Positions 1-8,380 are shown, numbered from the stretch's first letter. The stretch: 25,114 bases of DNA from CAURNT01 sp963526495 (GCA_963526495.1 CAURNT010000016.1:1-25114); one strand, 5' to 3'. The notes: generated from the sequence alone by a model not told the origin. Numbers and translations are program-made.

Positions 1-140
1 ATAGCGGCACATTCACTATCCTCATTTTTATTATACCTTAATTAATAAAAAATCGGTGGGTGTCCCCCATTCCCACATCTCCTACCTTTTATAAGGGGCG
101 ACGGTGGGACATTCTCCGTCCTCATTTTGATTATACCTTA
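1..140 (-). repeat. Tandem structured repeat, two copies offset by 100 bp
   Basis: Bases 9-40 and 109-140 match in 28 of 32 positions, exactly 100 bp apart. Each copy continues into a short hairpin. In the right copy the arms are 100-104 and 116-120; in the left copy they are 1-4 and 16-19. Two of the stem pairs differ between copies with both partners changed (C-G to T-A, G-C to A-T), while the 11-base loop keeps GG-x-ACATTC (plus-strand reading). This compensatory change suggests the fold is under selection. The left copy runs off the window, so the copy number is unknown. No transposase is in view, so I cannot assign it to a mobile element family. Confidence 0.6.
45..125 (-). ncRNA. Candidate small structured RNA
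   Basis: Read on the minus strand, a promoter-like pair at 157-130 is followed by about 80 bases that fold into three short hairpins. The stems are 116-120 with 100-104, then CCTT/AAGG at 93-96 with 85-88, then CCCAC/GTGGG at 72-76 with 56-60. The last is followed by a run of six T (minus strand, about 52-47), like an intrinsic terminator. A second copy of the 5' part begins again at base 40. This is inferred from sequence pattern alone; I do not recognise an RNA family. An alternative is the subterminal hairpin region of a decayed IS200/IS605-like element. Confidence 0.3.
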
Positions 141-157
141 TTTTTTTAAAAATTCAA
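130..157 (-). promoter_or_regulatory. Candidate promoter of the repeat RNA
   Basis: Minus-strand TTGAAT (157-152) is separated by 16 bp from TATAAT (135-130), which is preceded by GG. The -10 and its flank recur in the left repeat copy (35-30), where no good -35 is seen. Confidence 0.4.
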
Positions 158-273
158 TATATTTTTTTATATTTTTAATTTAGGATTTAGGTGATTTTTT
201 ATAATTTTTTATCTTATTCTATGTTTTGTAATAACTAAATTTTAAATTTTGTACTCCCACTTTTTTAAATTAT

Positions 274-503
274 TTAATAACTAATGGTATCAACATCATC
301 TTCAACCATTGACACTATATCTTCATATTTAATGGCACTATAAATAGCAGTAGAATTTTCTATTATTTCTTAAAAATTTTATTTTATAATCTCTACACCT
401 ACTTGCTTTATATGTTCTACCCTTTTATCTCTCAAAATAATGGCATCTGTTTCAAGTTTATATAGTCACTTTCTATTACTTTTTATTTCTCACTTAAATT
501 CAT
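274..503 (-). pseudogene. Decayed ORF remnant in the gene-poor end
   Basis: Minus-strand translation gives protein-like stretches broken by stops and one apparent frame change. A segment beginning near 440 reads DAIILRDKRVEHIKQVGVEI, and a later one ends MVEDDVDTISY at the stop at 276-274. In-frame stops lie between them. The first part faintly recalls the start of small phage/ICE-associated nuclease-like domains (a 'D-x-I-I-L-x-D-x-R-x-x-H-I' pattern), but this is weak. The remaining bases of 1-557 are AT-rich spacer apart from the tandem repeat and the terminator at 518-546. Confidence 0.3.
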
Positions 504-517
504 AATAATAACCTAAA

Positions 518-546
518 ATAAAAATACTCCCAAAAGGGAGTATTTA
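518..546 (-). terminator. Intrinsic terminator after the PTS gene
   Basis: A perfect 10-bp stem (545-536 with 531-522) with a 4-base loop is followed on the minus strand by a T-rich run. It starts 12 bases after the PTS stop codon. Confidence 0.85.
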
Positions 547-557
547 TAAATAAAACA

Positions 558-2027
558 TTATTTAATTAATTCTTTTAATGCTGTTGCAACGAATTCAACT
601 TTAGGTCCTACTACTATTTGAGCAGCATTTTTATCCACAATTGTAGTTCCAAATGCACCAGAAGCTTTAACTTTACTTTTATCTATTATATCAGTATTGT
701 TTAATTCAAGTCTTAATCTTGTAGCACAATTATCAACTGATACTATATTTACAGGTCCACCAATAGCTTCAAGTATTATTTCTGCCATTGCTGTAAATTT
801 ATCATCTGATGTAGCTTCAACTTTAACATCTACTATGTCATCTTCTCTACCTGGTGTTTTTAAATCAAAGAATTTAATTGCAAAGTAGAATACTGCAAAG
901 TAAATAGCCGCAAATACTACACCAACAAGAAGTAATAATAATGGATTATTAGCATTAGGGTTTCTTAAGCTTAAAACATAATCTATTAATCCAGCACTAA
1001 ATGCAAATCCTGCAGTTGTTCCAAGATAAGCAACTACTGTTAATGAAATAGCTGTTAAAATAGCGTGTAAAGCATATAATAATGGTGCAGCAAACATAAA
1101 TGCGAATTCTAATGGTTCAGTAACACCAGTTACGAAAGCTGCAACTCCTGCTGCTAACATTAATGATCCTATTTCAGATTTTCTTTCTGGTTTAGCTGTC
1201 ATATACATAGCAAATCCTGCTGCTGGTAACCCAAACATCATTACTGGGAAGAATCCTGCTTGGTACATACCTACATGATATGTAGATTTAACAACTTCTG
1301 GTAAATCAACTAATGCATTAGCTGGATCTCCCCAGAATCTTCCTATATCATTAATTCCAATTAAGTTAAAGAAGAATATTGAATTTAATGTGTGGTGTAA
1401 TCCTAAAGGTATTAATAATCTATTAAATAATCCAAATAATCCAGCACCTACAGGTCCAAATTTAGCAAATCCTTCACCAAACTTAGTTAAACCACCAAAT
1501 ATTGTTGGCCAAATAAAGAATAATAATCCAGATACTGCAACCATAACAAATGATGTTATAATTGGTACAGATCTTTTACCACTAAAGAAAGCTAAGAAAT
1601 CAGGCAATTCTGTTTTGTGGAATTTATTATATAACTCAGCAGCTATAATCCCTGATAAAATCCCTATGAAAGGATTTTCTATTTTAGCAAAAGCTGCTGG
1701 AACTTCTTCAGGTGCAACTTGCATAAATTGAGCAACAGCTCCTGAAGATAATAATGTAGTTACAACTAAATAAGCAACTAATCCAGATAAAGCAGAAGCT
1801 CCATCTTTTTCTTTAGTCATCCCTAATGAAACTCCTATAGCAAATAGTATAGGTATTTTATCTATTATTGCAGCTCCTGTTTTAATAAAGAATGCAGCAA
1901 CAACATTTCCTGCTCCCCATCCTGTTGGGTCTAAGAAATAACCTATACCCATTAATAGAGCCGCAGCTGGTAATACTGCTACTGGTAACATTAAAGATTT
2001 ACCTAGTCTTTGTAAGTACTTCATCAT
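558..2027 (-). CDS. nagE: PTS transporter EIICB, N-acetylglucosamine/glucose type
   Basis: This inner-membrane sugar permease imports and phosphorylates a hexose, probably N-acetylglucosamine or glucose. The first ~375 residues form the EIIC membrane domain, with many hydrophobic segments, a GLHHTLNS motif and a GVTEPLEF motif typical of the glucose/GlcNAc superfamily. The GKRSVP and LKTPGRED stretches closely resemble NagE as I recall it. A linker leads to a C-terminal EIIB domain (about 410-489) with the phosphorylated cysteine C434 in the DNCATRLR motif. No EIIA is fused, so phosphate must come from a separate EIIA. Length (489) is usual for an EIICB. An SD-like AAGGGAG lies about 9 bases upstream of the first of two ATGs. 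It stands alone with its own terminator. The substrate is uncertain between GlcNAc and glucose. Confidence 0.88.
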   Translation of the reverse strand: MMKYLQRLGKSLMLPVAVLPAAALLMGIGYFLDPTGWGAGNVVAAFFIKTGAAIIDKIPILFAIGVSLGMTKEKDGASALSGLVAYLVVTTLLSSGAVAQFMQVAPEEVPAAFAKIENPFIGILSGIIAAELYNKFHKTELPDFLAFFSGKRSVPIITSFVMVAVSGLLFFIWPTIFGGLTKFGEGFAKFGPVGAGLFGLFNRLLIPLGLHHTLNSIFFFNLIGINDIGRFWGDPANALVDLPEVVKSTYHVGMYQAGFFPVMMFGLPAAGFAMYMTAKPERKSEIGSLMLAAGVAAFVTGVTEPLEFAFMFAAPLLYALHAILTAISLTVVAYLGTTAGFAFSAGLIDYVLSLRNPNANNPLLLLLVGVVFAAIYFAVFYFAIKFFDLKTPGREDDIVDVKVEATSDDKFTAMAEIILEAIGGPVNIVSVDNCATRLRLELNNTDIIDKSKVKASGAFGTTIVDKNAAQIVVGPKVEFVATALKELIK

Positions 2028-2205
2028 AACGATTCACTCCCTTAATTTATATTATAATATAATATACCCTAAATTTGAGTATAATTTTTATTATTACTAT
2101 TTTAAAAAGCATAACTTTTTTAACTTATATTTTAACTTTTAAATATAAACATAGATTTTTAAATAGTTTTTTAAACAAAAACTTTTTTAACATTTTTTAA
2201 TTATT

Positions 2206-3315
2206 TTACATTTTAGTTGGTGCAACTAAGTAAACTGTATGCTTTGAATTATCTTTTATAAAAATAGGATTTAACTCATTTGATAAATAAATTTCAACAA
2301 ATTCAGATTCTTGTGAAGTTTGTAAATAATCCAATAAAAATTTAACATTTAATCCTATACTTAAATCTCCTCCATCATAAATTATAGGTAAATTTTCACT
2401 AGATTCTGCTAAATCAGTTTTACCTAATATTTCTAAGGAATTTGACTTAAACGTTAATAAAGCTACATCTTTTTTATCTTTATTATCTTTAACAAAAACA
2501 TATATTCTTTTTAAAACTGAAGTAAAGTCTTTAATATTTATAGTAGCTTTCTTATCACAATTATTTATTTTATCCATTAAAGGTTTATACATAGGATATG
2601 CCGATTCATTTAACTTTGATATAACTTCAACATCTTTAAATTTAAATAAAACTCTAGCTCCATCAGATTTAAAATTAATAACCTCATCATCTAACTGATT
2701 CATAATCTTAGATAAACTATTTATAGAACGTAAAGGTATACTTATACTTAAACTTTCTCCATCATCTTCTTCAATTTTTCTTTCCAAATACACTAATCTT
2801 CTCTGATCTGTTGCTATAAGCTTAATTGCATTTTCTTTCTCAAATCTAATACAATTCGTTTTATTTCCTAATTGAATATCTGCAGCAAATTTAACATTAT
2901 TTATATCATCTAGTAATTTATTTCTATCAAAATTTATACTCATTGCAACTTCACCAACTTTTGGTTCATACATTTTTTCATATTGATATATAGAAAATTC
3001 ACTACTACTTTGACCAGATATTATATTTATTTTATTATCAATTTCTTTTATTTCTATAATTTCCGAATCTAACTGTTTCAAAAATTCTTCCATAAGTTTA
3101 TGTCTAATAATAAATTCTCCTTTTTCAATAACTTCACATGCTAATTCTGCTTTTATAAATAGACCATCACTCATACCTTTCAATACTATCTTATTGTCTA
3201 AAACTTCTACATAAGTACCAGTTTTACTACTATTTGATTTATCATCAACAATAGCATTGTCTACAATTTGTATCATTTTCAAAAATTCTCTTCTATTTAA
3301 TTTTATATCTAACAT
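2206..3315 (-). CDS. dnaN: DNA polymerase III beta subunit (sliding clamp)
   Basis: This is the ring-shaped processivity clamp that holds replicative polymerase on DNA. The protein is about 369 residues, a normal clamp length, with the expected three-domain pattern. The central IKLIATDQRRLVYLE stretch corresponds to the family's 'LVATDGHRLA' motif, and the C-terminus YLVAPTKM matches the typical 'YLVMPMRL' ending. A longer frame opens at a TTG at 3333, but it contains the Shine-Dalgarno AAAGGAG about 7 bases before the ATG at 3315, so I place the start there. It follows the sigma factor gene, whose stop lies just upstream, and is the last gene of the probable six-gene operon. The clamp is unusual here because no dnaA or recF is adjacent. 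Whether it is the only clamp in the genome cannot be told from this window. Confidence 0.87.
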   Translation of the reverse strand: MLDIKLNRREFLKMIQIVDNAIVDDKSNSSKTGTYVEVLDNKIVLKGMSDGLFIKAELACEVIEKGEFIIRHKLMEEFLKQLDSEIIEIKEIDNKINIISGQSSSEFSIYQYEKMYEPKVGEVAMSINFDRNKLLDDINNVKFAADIQLGNKTNCIRFEKENAIKLIATDQRRLVYLERKIEEDDGESLSISIPLRSINSLSKIMNQLDDEVINFKSDGARVLFKFKDVEVISKLNESAYPMYKPLMDKINNCDKKATINIKDFTSVLKRIYVFVKDNKDKKDVALLTFKSNSLEILGKTDLAESSENLPIIYDGGDLSIGLNVKFLLDYLQTSQESEFVEIYLSNELNPIFIKDNSKHTVYLVAPTKM

Positions 3316-3329
3316 TACACCTACTCCTT

Positions 3330-4166
3330 TCAATAAATATCTTTATAATCTTCTAAATACTTTTTAAGTTTAATTATGGATTTTTTCTCTATTTGTCTAA
3401 CTCTTTCTCTAGTAATATTTAACTTAACACCTATTTCTTTTAAAGTATATATTTTAGATTCGCCTAATCCATATCTCATCTCTAAAATTTCTTTCTCTCT
3501 ATCATTTAAAGCACTATTTAAAAGATCATAAATTTCTATAATTTGATCTTTTTTTATTATTTCAGTTTCTAAATCATCTTCTTGACCTATAACATCTTCA
3601 AGATATATATTATCTCCTATAGATTCACTCAAAGATACTATATCCTGAAATTCATTTTGAAGTAAAACAACCTTATTAGGTTTCATACCTAATTGCTCCC
3701 CTATATATTCCGGACTTGGTATATCACCATTTTCAGCTTGATAACTATCTATTACTTTATTAACCTTAGATAATTGTTCATATTTATAAGAAGGTATCCT
3801 TATATCTCTACCTAAATTCACTATAGCTTTTTTTATAGTTTGCCTTATCCACCAAACTGAATAAGTACTAAATCTTAAACCTTTATTATAATCAAACTTA
3901 TCTATAGATTTTATCAATCCTAAATTTCCTTCACTTATTAAATCTATTAAAGGTAATCCATTACCAACCATTTTTTTTGCTTCTGAAACAACTAATCTTA
4001 AATTAGATAATATTAAAAGATGTTTAGCTTGTTCATCATTATCTTCTCTAAATCTCTTAAATAACTCAAATTCTTCCTCTGCACTAAGTAAGTCATGACT
4101 TTGTAAGTCTGATATATATAAAGATATTAGATTTATATCCTTTTCTTCATTTATCTTATTATCCAT
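3330..4166 (-). CDS. RNA polymerase sigma-70 family factor (short, group 1/2 type)
   Basis: This sigma factor directs RNA polymerase to promoters. Its 278 residues show region 1.2 near the start (LISLYISDLQ...LLSAEEE), region 2 (NLRLVVSEAKK, DLISEGNLGLIKSIDKFD), the -10 recognition segment FSTYSVWWIRQTIKKAI, region 3 with DIRIPSYK, and region 4 (LNDREKEILEMRYGLG, then the helix-turn-helix ITRERVRQIEKK). It lacks the long N-terminal region 1.1 and non-conserved insert of large RpoD proteins, so it may be an alternative, RpoS-like or SigB-sized factor, or a compact primary sigma. The start is preceded by AGGAG at good spacing. It sits between gpsA and dnaN in one operon, which could tie it to growth genes. 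The exact role is inference. Confidence 0.85.
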   Translation of the reverse strand: MDNKINEEKDINLISLYISDLQSHDLLSAEEEFELFKRFREDNDEQAKHLLILSNLRLVVSEAKKMVGNGLPLIDLISEGNLGLIKSIDKFDYNKGLRFSTYSVWWIRQTIKKAIVNLGRDIRIPSYKYEQLSKVNKVIDSYQAENGDIPSPEYIGEQLGMKPNKVVLLQNEFQDIVSLSESIGDNIYLEDVIGQEDDLETEIIKKDQIIEIYDLLNSALNDREKEILEMRYGLGESKIYTLKEIGVKLNITRERVRQIEKKSIIKLKKYLEDYKDIY

Positions 4167-4174
4167 CTATACTC

Positions 4175-5179
4175 CTAAAATTCTGATTTTAATTCTCTCG
4201 ACATAAATGTAGGTAAAAGATCTTTAACATTATTATTTTCATAAAGAAGAGCATATAATTCAGTAAATACAGGAGCTCTTAAAGAATATTTTTTTATAAT
4301 ATTATATAATGCTTTTGAAGTAGGTAGCCCTTCTGCTACCATCTTCATTTCATTGATTACATCGTCTACTTTTTTACCTTTACCTATTTCTTCACCAAAA
4401 TATCTATTTCTACTATGTTTACTTGTACAAGTAACTATCATATCACCTATACCTGTTAAACCTAAAAATGTATGGGGATTAGCTCCTAACGCTTTACCTA
4501 TAACAACCATTTCATTCATTCCACGAGTTAATAGAGCAGCTTTAGTATTATCACCATATCCTAATCCATCACAAATACCTGCACATATTGCAAGACAATT
4601 TTTTATCGCACCACCTAATTCAGAACCAATTAAATCTGAACCAGTATAAACTCTTAAAGTATGTCCTATACTAAAAACATTTTGAACTATTTTTGCTGCT
4701 TCTTGATCATTAGATACTGCCGATATTGCTGAAGGCATATCATTTACTACTTCTTCTGCATGTGTTGGACCAGCAAGTAATACATATTTATATATATTTT
4801 CTCCTAAAACTTCATTTATCATTTTAGATATAGTCAAACCACTAGAAATTTCTATTCCTTTAGCCACATTTACAAGTATAGTATTTTTATTAATATTACC
4901 TTTCAATTTAACAACTATATTTCTCAAAAATTGTGTTGGAGTTGCAAGTAAAATAATATCTATATTTTCTTTATTTATTATTTCTAAATAATCGTCTATA
5001 ATTTCTATTGTTTCATTTAATTTAAAACCTTTTAAAAAATTACTATTCTCTCTACTTTCTCTAATTTCCTTACGATATTGTTCGTTATATTCCCAAATAT
5101 AACACTTATATCCTTTTTTATCTAATAAGTAAGTTAAAGCAGTTCCCCAACTACCTCCACCTATAGTTAATATTTTCAT
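4175..5179 (-). CDS. gpsA: NAD(P)-dependent glycerol-3-phosphate dehydrogenase
   Basis: This cytosolic enzyme reduces dihydroxyacetone phosphate to sn-glycerol-3-phosphate, the backbone for phospholipids. The N-terminus has the dinucleotide-binding GGGSWGTAL loop. The middle carries AGPTHAEEV and the catalytic-lysine stretch ELGGAIKNCLAI, and the C-terminal domain has GLTGIGDMIVTCTS followed by the SRNRYFG motif. All are hallmarks of GpsA. Its 334 residues are the usual length. The start has AAGGAGAGG just upstream. It lies directly downstream of plsY, which uses the product, so the pair supplies lysophosphatidate for membrane lipid. Confidence 0.96.
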   Translation of the reverse strand: MKILTIGGGSWGTALTYLLDKKGYKCYIWEYNEQYRKEIRESRENSNFLKGFKLNETIEIIDDYLEIINKENIDIILLATPTQFLRNIVVKLKGNINKNTILVNVAKGIEISSGLTISKMINEVLGENIYKYVLLAGPTHAEEVVNDMPSAISAVSNDQEAAKIVQNVFSIGHTLRVYTGSDLIGSELGGAIKNCLAICAGICDGLGYGDNTKAALLTRGMNEMVVIGKALGANPHTFLGLTGIGDMIVTCTSKHSRNRYFGEEIGKGKKVDDVINEMKMVAEGLPTSKALYNIIKKYSLRAPVFTELYALLYENNNVKDLLPTFMSRELKSEF

Positions 5180-5193
5180 AACCTCTCCTTATA

Positions 5194-5796
5194 TTACTTA
5201 TTTCTATTAGCTTTATCGTAAAATTTATCTTCTTTACCTTCTAATAAATTCTTAATATTAGATTTATGTCTCCATATAACCAGTATTCCTACAACAAGTG
5301 ATAATAAAGCTATAATATTATTATACATTATATACGTTAAAATTGGAAGTATACCTGCAACACTTATTGAAGCAAGAGAAACATATCCTGAAAAAATAAC
5401 AATCAAAAGGAATACAATAACTAGTATAATAATTACTTTAGGTATCAACACTAACATAACTCCCAAAGAAGTTGCTACTGCCTTACCTCCTTTAAATTTA
5501 AGATATATACTATAACTATGACCCAATATTGCTGCAAGTCCTATTAATACTACATATATATCTGATAATCCAAACTTTCTAGCAATAATAATAAAAATCA
5601 TTCCTTTAAAAGCATCAAATAATAATACCATTACTCCAAGTTTCCACCCTAAAACTCTAGCTGCATTAGTTGCACCTACATTTCCACTACCAAAATCTCT
5701 AACATCTATATTTTTAAACATCTTACCTATCCATAACGCATTAGGAATAGAACCTACTAAATAAGCTAATATAAATAATATAAAAAATAATATCAT
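5194..5796 (-). CDS. plsY: Acyl-phosphate:glycerol-3-phosphate acyltransferase
   Basis: This inner-membrane enzyme moves an acyl group from acyl-phosphate to glycerol-3-phosphate, the first step of phosphatidate synthesis. The 200-residue protein is strongly hydrophobic with about five membrane segments. It has the three PlsY motifs: GSIPNALWIGK near the N-terminus, GSGNVGATNAAR around residue 40, and the HSYSIYLKFKGGKAVAT stretch around residue 95. Its ATG overlaps the stop of the preceding methyltransferase gene by one base (TAATG), with AAGGAG inside the end of that gene. The neighbour gpsA makes its substrate. A partner PlsX is not in the window. Confidence 0.96.
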   Translation of the reverse strand: MILFFILFILAYLVGSIPNALWIGKMFKNIDVRDFGSGNVGATNAARVLGWKLGVMVLLFDAFKGMIFIIIARKFGLSDIYVVLIGLAAILGHSYSIYLKFKGGKAVATSLGVMLVLIPKVIIILVIVFLLIVIFSGYVSLASISVAGILPILTYIMYNNIIALLSLVVGILVIWRHKSNIKNLLEGKEDKFYDKANRNK

Positions 5797-7160
5797 TATT
5801 CTCCTTTCACTAATAGAACTAAAACTTCTATATGATGTGTTTGAGGAAACATATCATAACCTTTTACATATTCTAGTCTATATCCTTTTTCTATCAATAT
5901 TTTTATATCTCTTGCAAGTGTTGAAGGATTACAAGAAATGTACACAATTTTAGATATATTTGATTCACAAACACTTTCTAGAACCGAATAATCTATCCCT
6001 TTTCTTGGTGGATCAAATACTATATAATCTATTTTATCTTTATTCATAATTTTATCAATAACATGTTCAACTCTAGCTTCTATAAATTCCACATTATTAA
6101 TATTATTATCTTTTACAGTTTTTCTGGCAGCAATAACAGATGATTTTACTAGTTCTATCCCATATACTTTTTTGGCTTTTAAAGACATTATCATAGATAT
6201 TGTCCCCGTACCCGAAAATGCATCTATTATATTCTTATCAGAATAATCGCCAAGTAAATTTATTGCATCATTATATAACTTAATCGTTTGATTTCTATTT
6301 ATCTGAAAAAATGAATCAGGATAAATCTTAAAATTGATACCCATTATATTTTCTTCAATATAGTCTAATCCTGCTATTTTATAAGTTTCTTCACCAAATA
6401 TAACATTATCTTTTTTATTTTTAATTGATATATATATAGATTTAAGATTATCATGTTTTTTATAAAAATATAATAAAAAATCTTTTAACCTATTTAAATT
6501 AGATTCTTTATCAACTACTAAAACAAGTAACAATTCTCCTTTACTATTATTTCTAACAATACAAGTTTTAAGAAGTCCACTTTTATTTACATCATTATAT
6601 ACCTTAAATTCCCTTTTAGTCCCTTTAAATTTATTCATTTCTTCTAACAAATCATTCATTATATAATTACAACAAATAGACCTTAAATTATATTCATCCG
6701 CAACAAATATATCATGAGTTCTTTTTTGATAAAATCCTGTATATATTTTTCCTTTTATTTTAACAAAAGGTTCTGCTACTTTATTTCGATAATTATATAT
6801 ATCATCACTTTTTTCAAAAGGAATATTTTCAATAGAAATTTTTCCCAAACGCTTTAATATATCTTTTAATATTTCTGATTTATATAAAACTTGCTTATCA
6901 TATTTTATCATTGCAAAATCACAACCAGAATAATCCTCAAATGTTATTTTTTTATTATCTAATCTATCATTAGATGGCAAAATTATCTTTTCTATTAAAC
7001 CTCTACCATAATTTTTATTTAAAGATATTAACTTAATACTTAAAACGTCTCCAGGAACAGACATAGGAACAAAAATTGCAAAATCATTTAAATATCCTAG
7101 TCCTTCTCCTCCAAAAACTAACTTTTCTATTTTTATTTCTACTATATCATTTATTTTCAT
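5796..7160 (-). CDS. 23S rRNA (uracil-5)-methyltransferase, TrmA/RlmCD family
   Basis: It is expected to methylate C5 of a uridine in 23S rRNA using S-adenosylmethionine. The first ~60 residues resemble a TRAM RNA-binding domain. The C-terminal half holds the methyltransferase: FQINRNQT, SAM-binding DAFSGTGTIS, FDPPRKG, the nucleophile C410 in YISCNPSTLARD, and the general base E445 in HHIEVLVLL. The usual N-terminal iron-sulfur cysteines (C-x5-C-x2-C) appear to be missing: only C80 remains, in YSGCDFAM. The cluster is therefore probably absent. The start overlaps the previous gene's stop by 4 bases (ATGA), with GGAG about 8 bases upstream. Which uridine it modifies (RlmC, RlmD or both) cannot be read from sequence, so I give no symbol. 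Confidence 0.88.
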   Translation of the reverse strand: MKINDIVEIKIEKLVFGGEGLGYLNDFAIFVPMSVPGDVLSIKLISLNKNYGRGLIEKIILPSNDRLDNKKITFEDYSGCDFAMIKYDKQVLYKSEILKDILKRLGKISIENIPFEKSDDIYNYRNKVAEPFVKIKGKIYTGFYQKRTHDIFVADEYNLRSICCNYIMNDLLEEMNKFKGTKREFKVYNDVNKSGLLKTCIVRNNSKGELLLVLVVDKESNLNRLKDFLLYFYKKHDNLKSIYISIKNKKDNVIFGEETYKIAGLDYIEENIMGINFKIYPDSFFQINRNQTIKLYNDAINLLGDYSDKNIIDAFSGTGTISMIMSLKAKKVYGIELVKSSVIAARKTVKDNNINNVEFIEARVEHVIDKIMNKDKIDYIVFDPPRKGIDYSVLESVCESNISKIVYISCNPSTLARDIKILIEKGYRLEYVKGYDMFPQTHHIEVLVLLVKGE

Positions 7161-8329
7161 TTCAAATACTCCAAAGCATTTTTAAATTGCAAAATCAAAC
7201 CATATTTTATTGCTTCTTCATTTACTTTAAATTTAGGATGGTGTAAATCATATACAGCCCCTATAGACTCATCTCTTATTCCTAGTCTGTAATATGATCC
7301 GGGAATTTCTTCAAGAAAATAACTTACATCTTCTACATCCATTCTAGGTTGTTCAATAATTTCAAGTCTTTCTCTACCTAAAATATCTACTATATTATCT
7401 TCTAAAAATTTAGTTTTTTCAAAATCATTTATCACAGGATGATAACTTTCTTTAACATCAATTTCTATACTTGCTCCTAGACTTTCAACAAATTTAGGTA
7501 AATCATGTTTTAATATATTCACTATATATTCTTTCGTTTCCATAGTTAAAGTTCTTATCGTTCCTGTAAGATGGGCAAAATCTGCAACTATATTTACTGC
7601 TGTACCAGCATTGAAAGTACCTACAGTAATTACAGCACATTCTCTAGGATCAATTTTCCTACTTACTATAGTTTGCAGATATTCAACAACTTTAGATGCT
7701 ATCACTATCGTATCTATACCCAAATGTGGCATAGCTGCATGACTTGAAACACCTTTTATTTTAATATCAAAAACTGAAGAAGTAGCATGTAATTTACCAT
7801 ATCTTATTCCAATTTTACCAACTTCTATTTCTGGAGCAACATGGAAGCCAAAAAGTGCCTCAGCTTTAAAATCACTATTAACTCCATCTTCCAACATACG
7901 CTTAGATCCACCTATAGTTTCTTCTGCTGGTTGAAAGAAAAATTTTACACTACCCTTCCACATATCTTTATTTTCAGATAGCAATTTAACTAATCCTAGC
8001 TGTACACTAGTATGTATATCGTGTCCACAAGCATGCATAACTCCAGAATTTACAGAAGAAAATTCAACACCACTTTCTTCAAAAATAGGTAGTGCATCAA
8101 TATCTGCACGAAAAGCAATATTTTTACCTTTCCCATTATGTATATATGCATATACTCCAGTATTTGCAACTATTTTAAATTCAACATTGTGTTTAATTAA
8201 ATATGACTGTATAAACTTTGAAGTTTCATATTCTTTTTCACTTAATTCTGGATTTTTATGTATATTTCTTCTTATATTTACAATTTCAGTAAAAATCTCA
8301 TCTACTTTTTGCTTTATATATTTATTCAT
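7157..8329 (-). CDS. M20 family amidohydrolase (N-acyl-amino acid hydrolase type)
   Basis: This is a probable metal-dependent hydrolase that removes acyl groups from amino acids or short peptides in the cytosol. In the 390-residue protein the metal-binding HACGHDIHT motif has C101 and H103, followed by PAEETIGG with the E136-E137 pair, GFHVAPE, and a late HHPKFKVNEEA motif. This is the layout of HipO/AbgB-like proteins. A longer frame opens at an ATG at 8341, but GGGAGGA falls inside it just before the ATG at 8329. The predicted transcription start (about 8343) would leave the upstream ATG leaderless, so I place the start at 8329. It is the first gene of a probable six-gene operon. The natural substrate is unknown. 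Confidence 0.88.
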   Translation of the reverse strand: MNKYIKQKVDEIFTEIVNIRRNIHKNPELSEKEYETSKFIQSYLIKHNVEFKIVANTGVYAYIHNGKGKNIAFRADIDALPIFEESGVEFSSVNSGVMHACGHDIHTSVQLGLVKLLSENKDMWKGSVKFFFQPAEETIGGSKRMLEDGVNSDFKAEALFGFHVAPEIEVGKIGIRYGKLHATSSVFDIKIKGVSSHAAMPHLGIDTIVIASKVVEYLQTIVSRKIDPRECAVITVGTFNAGTAVNIVADFAHLTGTIRTLTMETKEYIVNILKHDLPKFVESLGASIEIDVKESYHPVINDFEKTKFLEDNIVDILGRERLEIIEQPRMDVEDVSYFLEEIPGSYYRLGIRDESIGAVYDLHHPKFKVNEEAIKYGLILQFKNALEYLK

Positions 8330-8349
8330 AAATCCTCCCATATTCTTTT

Positions 8350-8378
8350 ATTTTACCATACTTCAACTTCATAGTAAA
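8350..8378 (-). promoter_or_regulatory. Promoter of the amidohydrolase-to-dnaN operon
   Basis: Minus-strand TTTACT (8378-8373), 17 bp, TAAAAT (8355-8350). It lies between the terminator at 8381-8405 and the first gene, so it probably drives the six-gene run down to dnaN. Confidence 0.65.
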
Positions 8379-8380
8379 TA

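Noticed and set aside
42..125. A 27-codon ORF (MRTENVPP...) inside the repeat, with a similar ATG start in the left copy
   Set aside because: There is no Shine-Dalgarno, the -10 is only about 5 bases from the ATG, and the conservation follows the hairpin stem. It is more likely a by-product of the repeat.
1..140. CRISPR array
   Set aside because: Only two copies at 100-bp spacing, with hairpin and promoter signals inside the interval and no unique spacers or cas genes.
697..1731. Plus-strand ORFs over the PTS gene and similar short plus-strand ORFs elsewhere
   Set aside because: They are antisense shadows of well-supported minus-strand genes, without Shine-Dalgarno sequences or recognisable domains.
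2047..2062. Perfect 16-bp AT-only palindrome in the PTS leader as an operator
   Set aside because: Chance AT palindromes are common at this base composition and it overlaps a possible -10. No convincing -35 could be set, so no promoter is claimed.
2101..2124. Hairpin after dnaN as a terminator
   Set aside because: The stem is nearly all A-T with a single G-C pair, and no clear T run follows. It is too weak to call.
3330..4166. Calling the sigma factor the primary RpoD
   Set aside because: It lacks region 1.1 and the usual length, and the window cannot show whether a larger RpoD exists.
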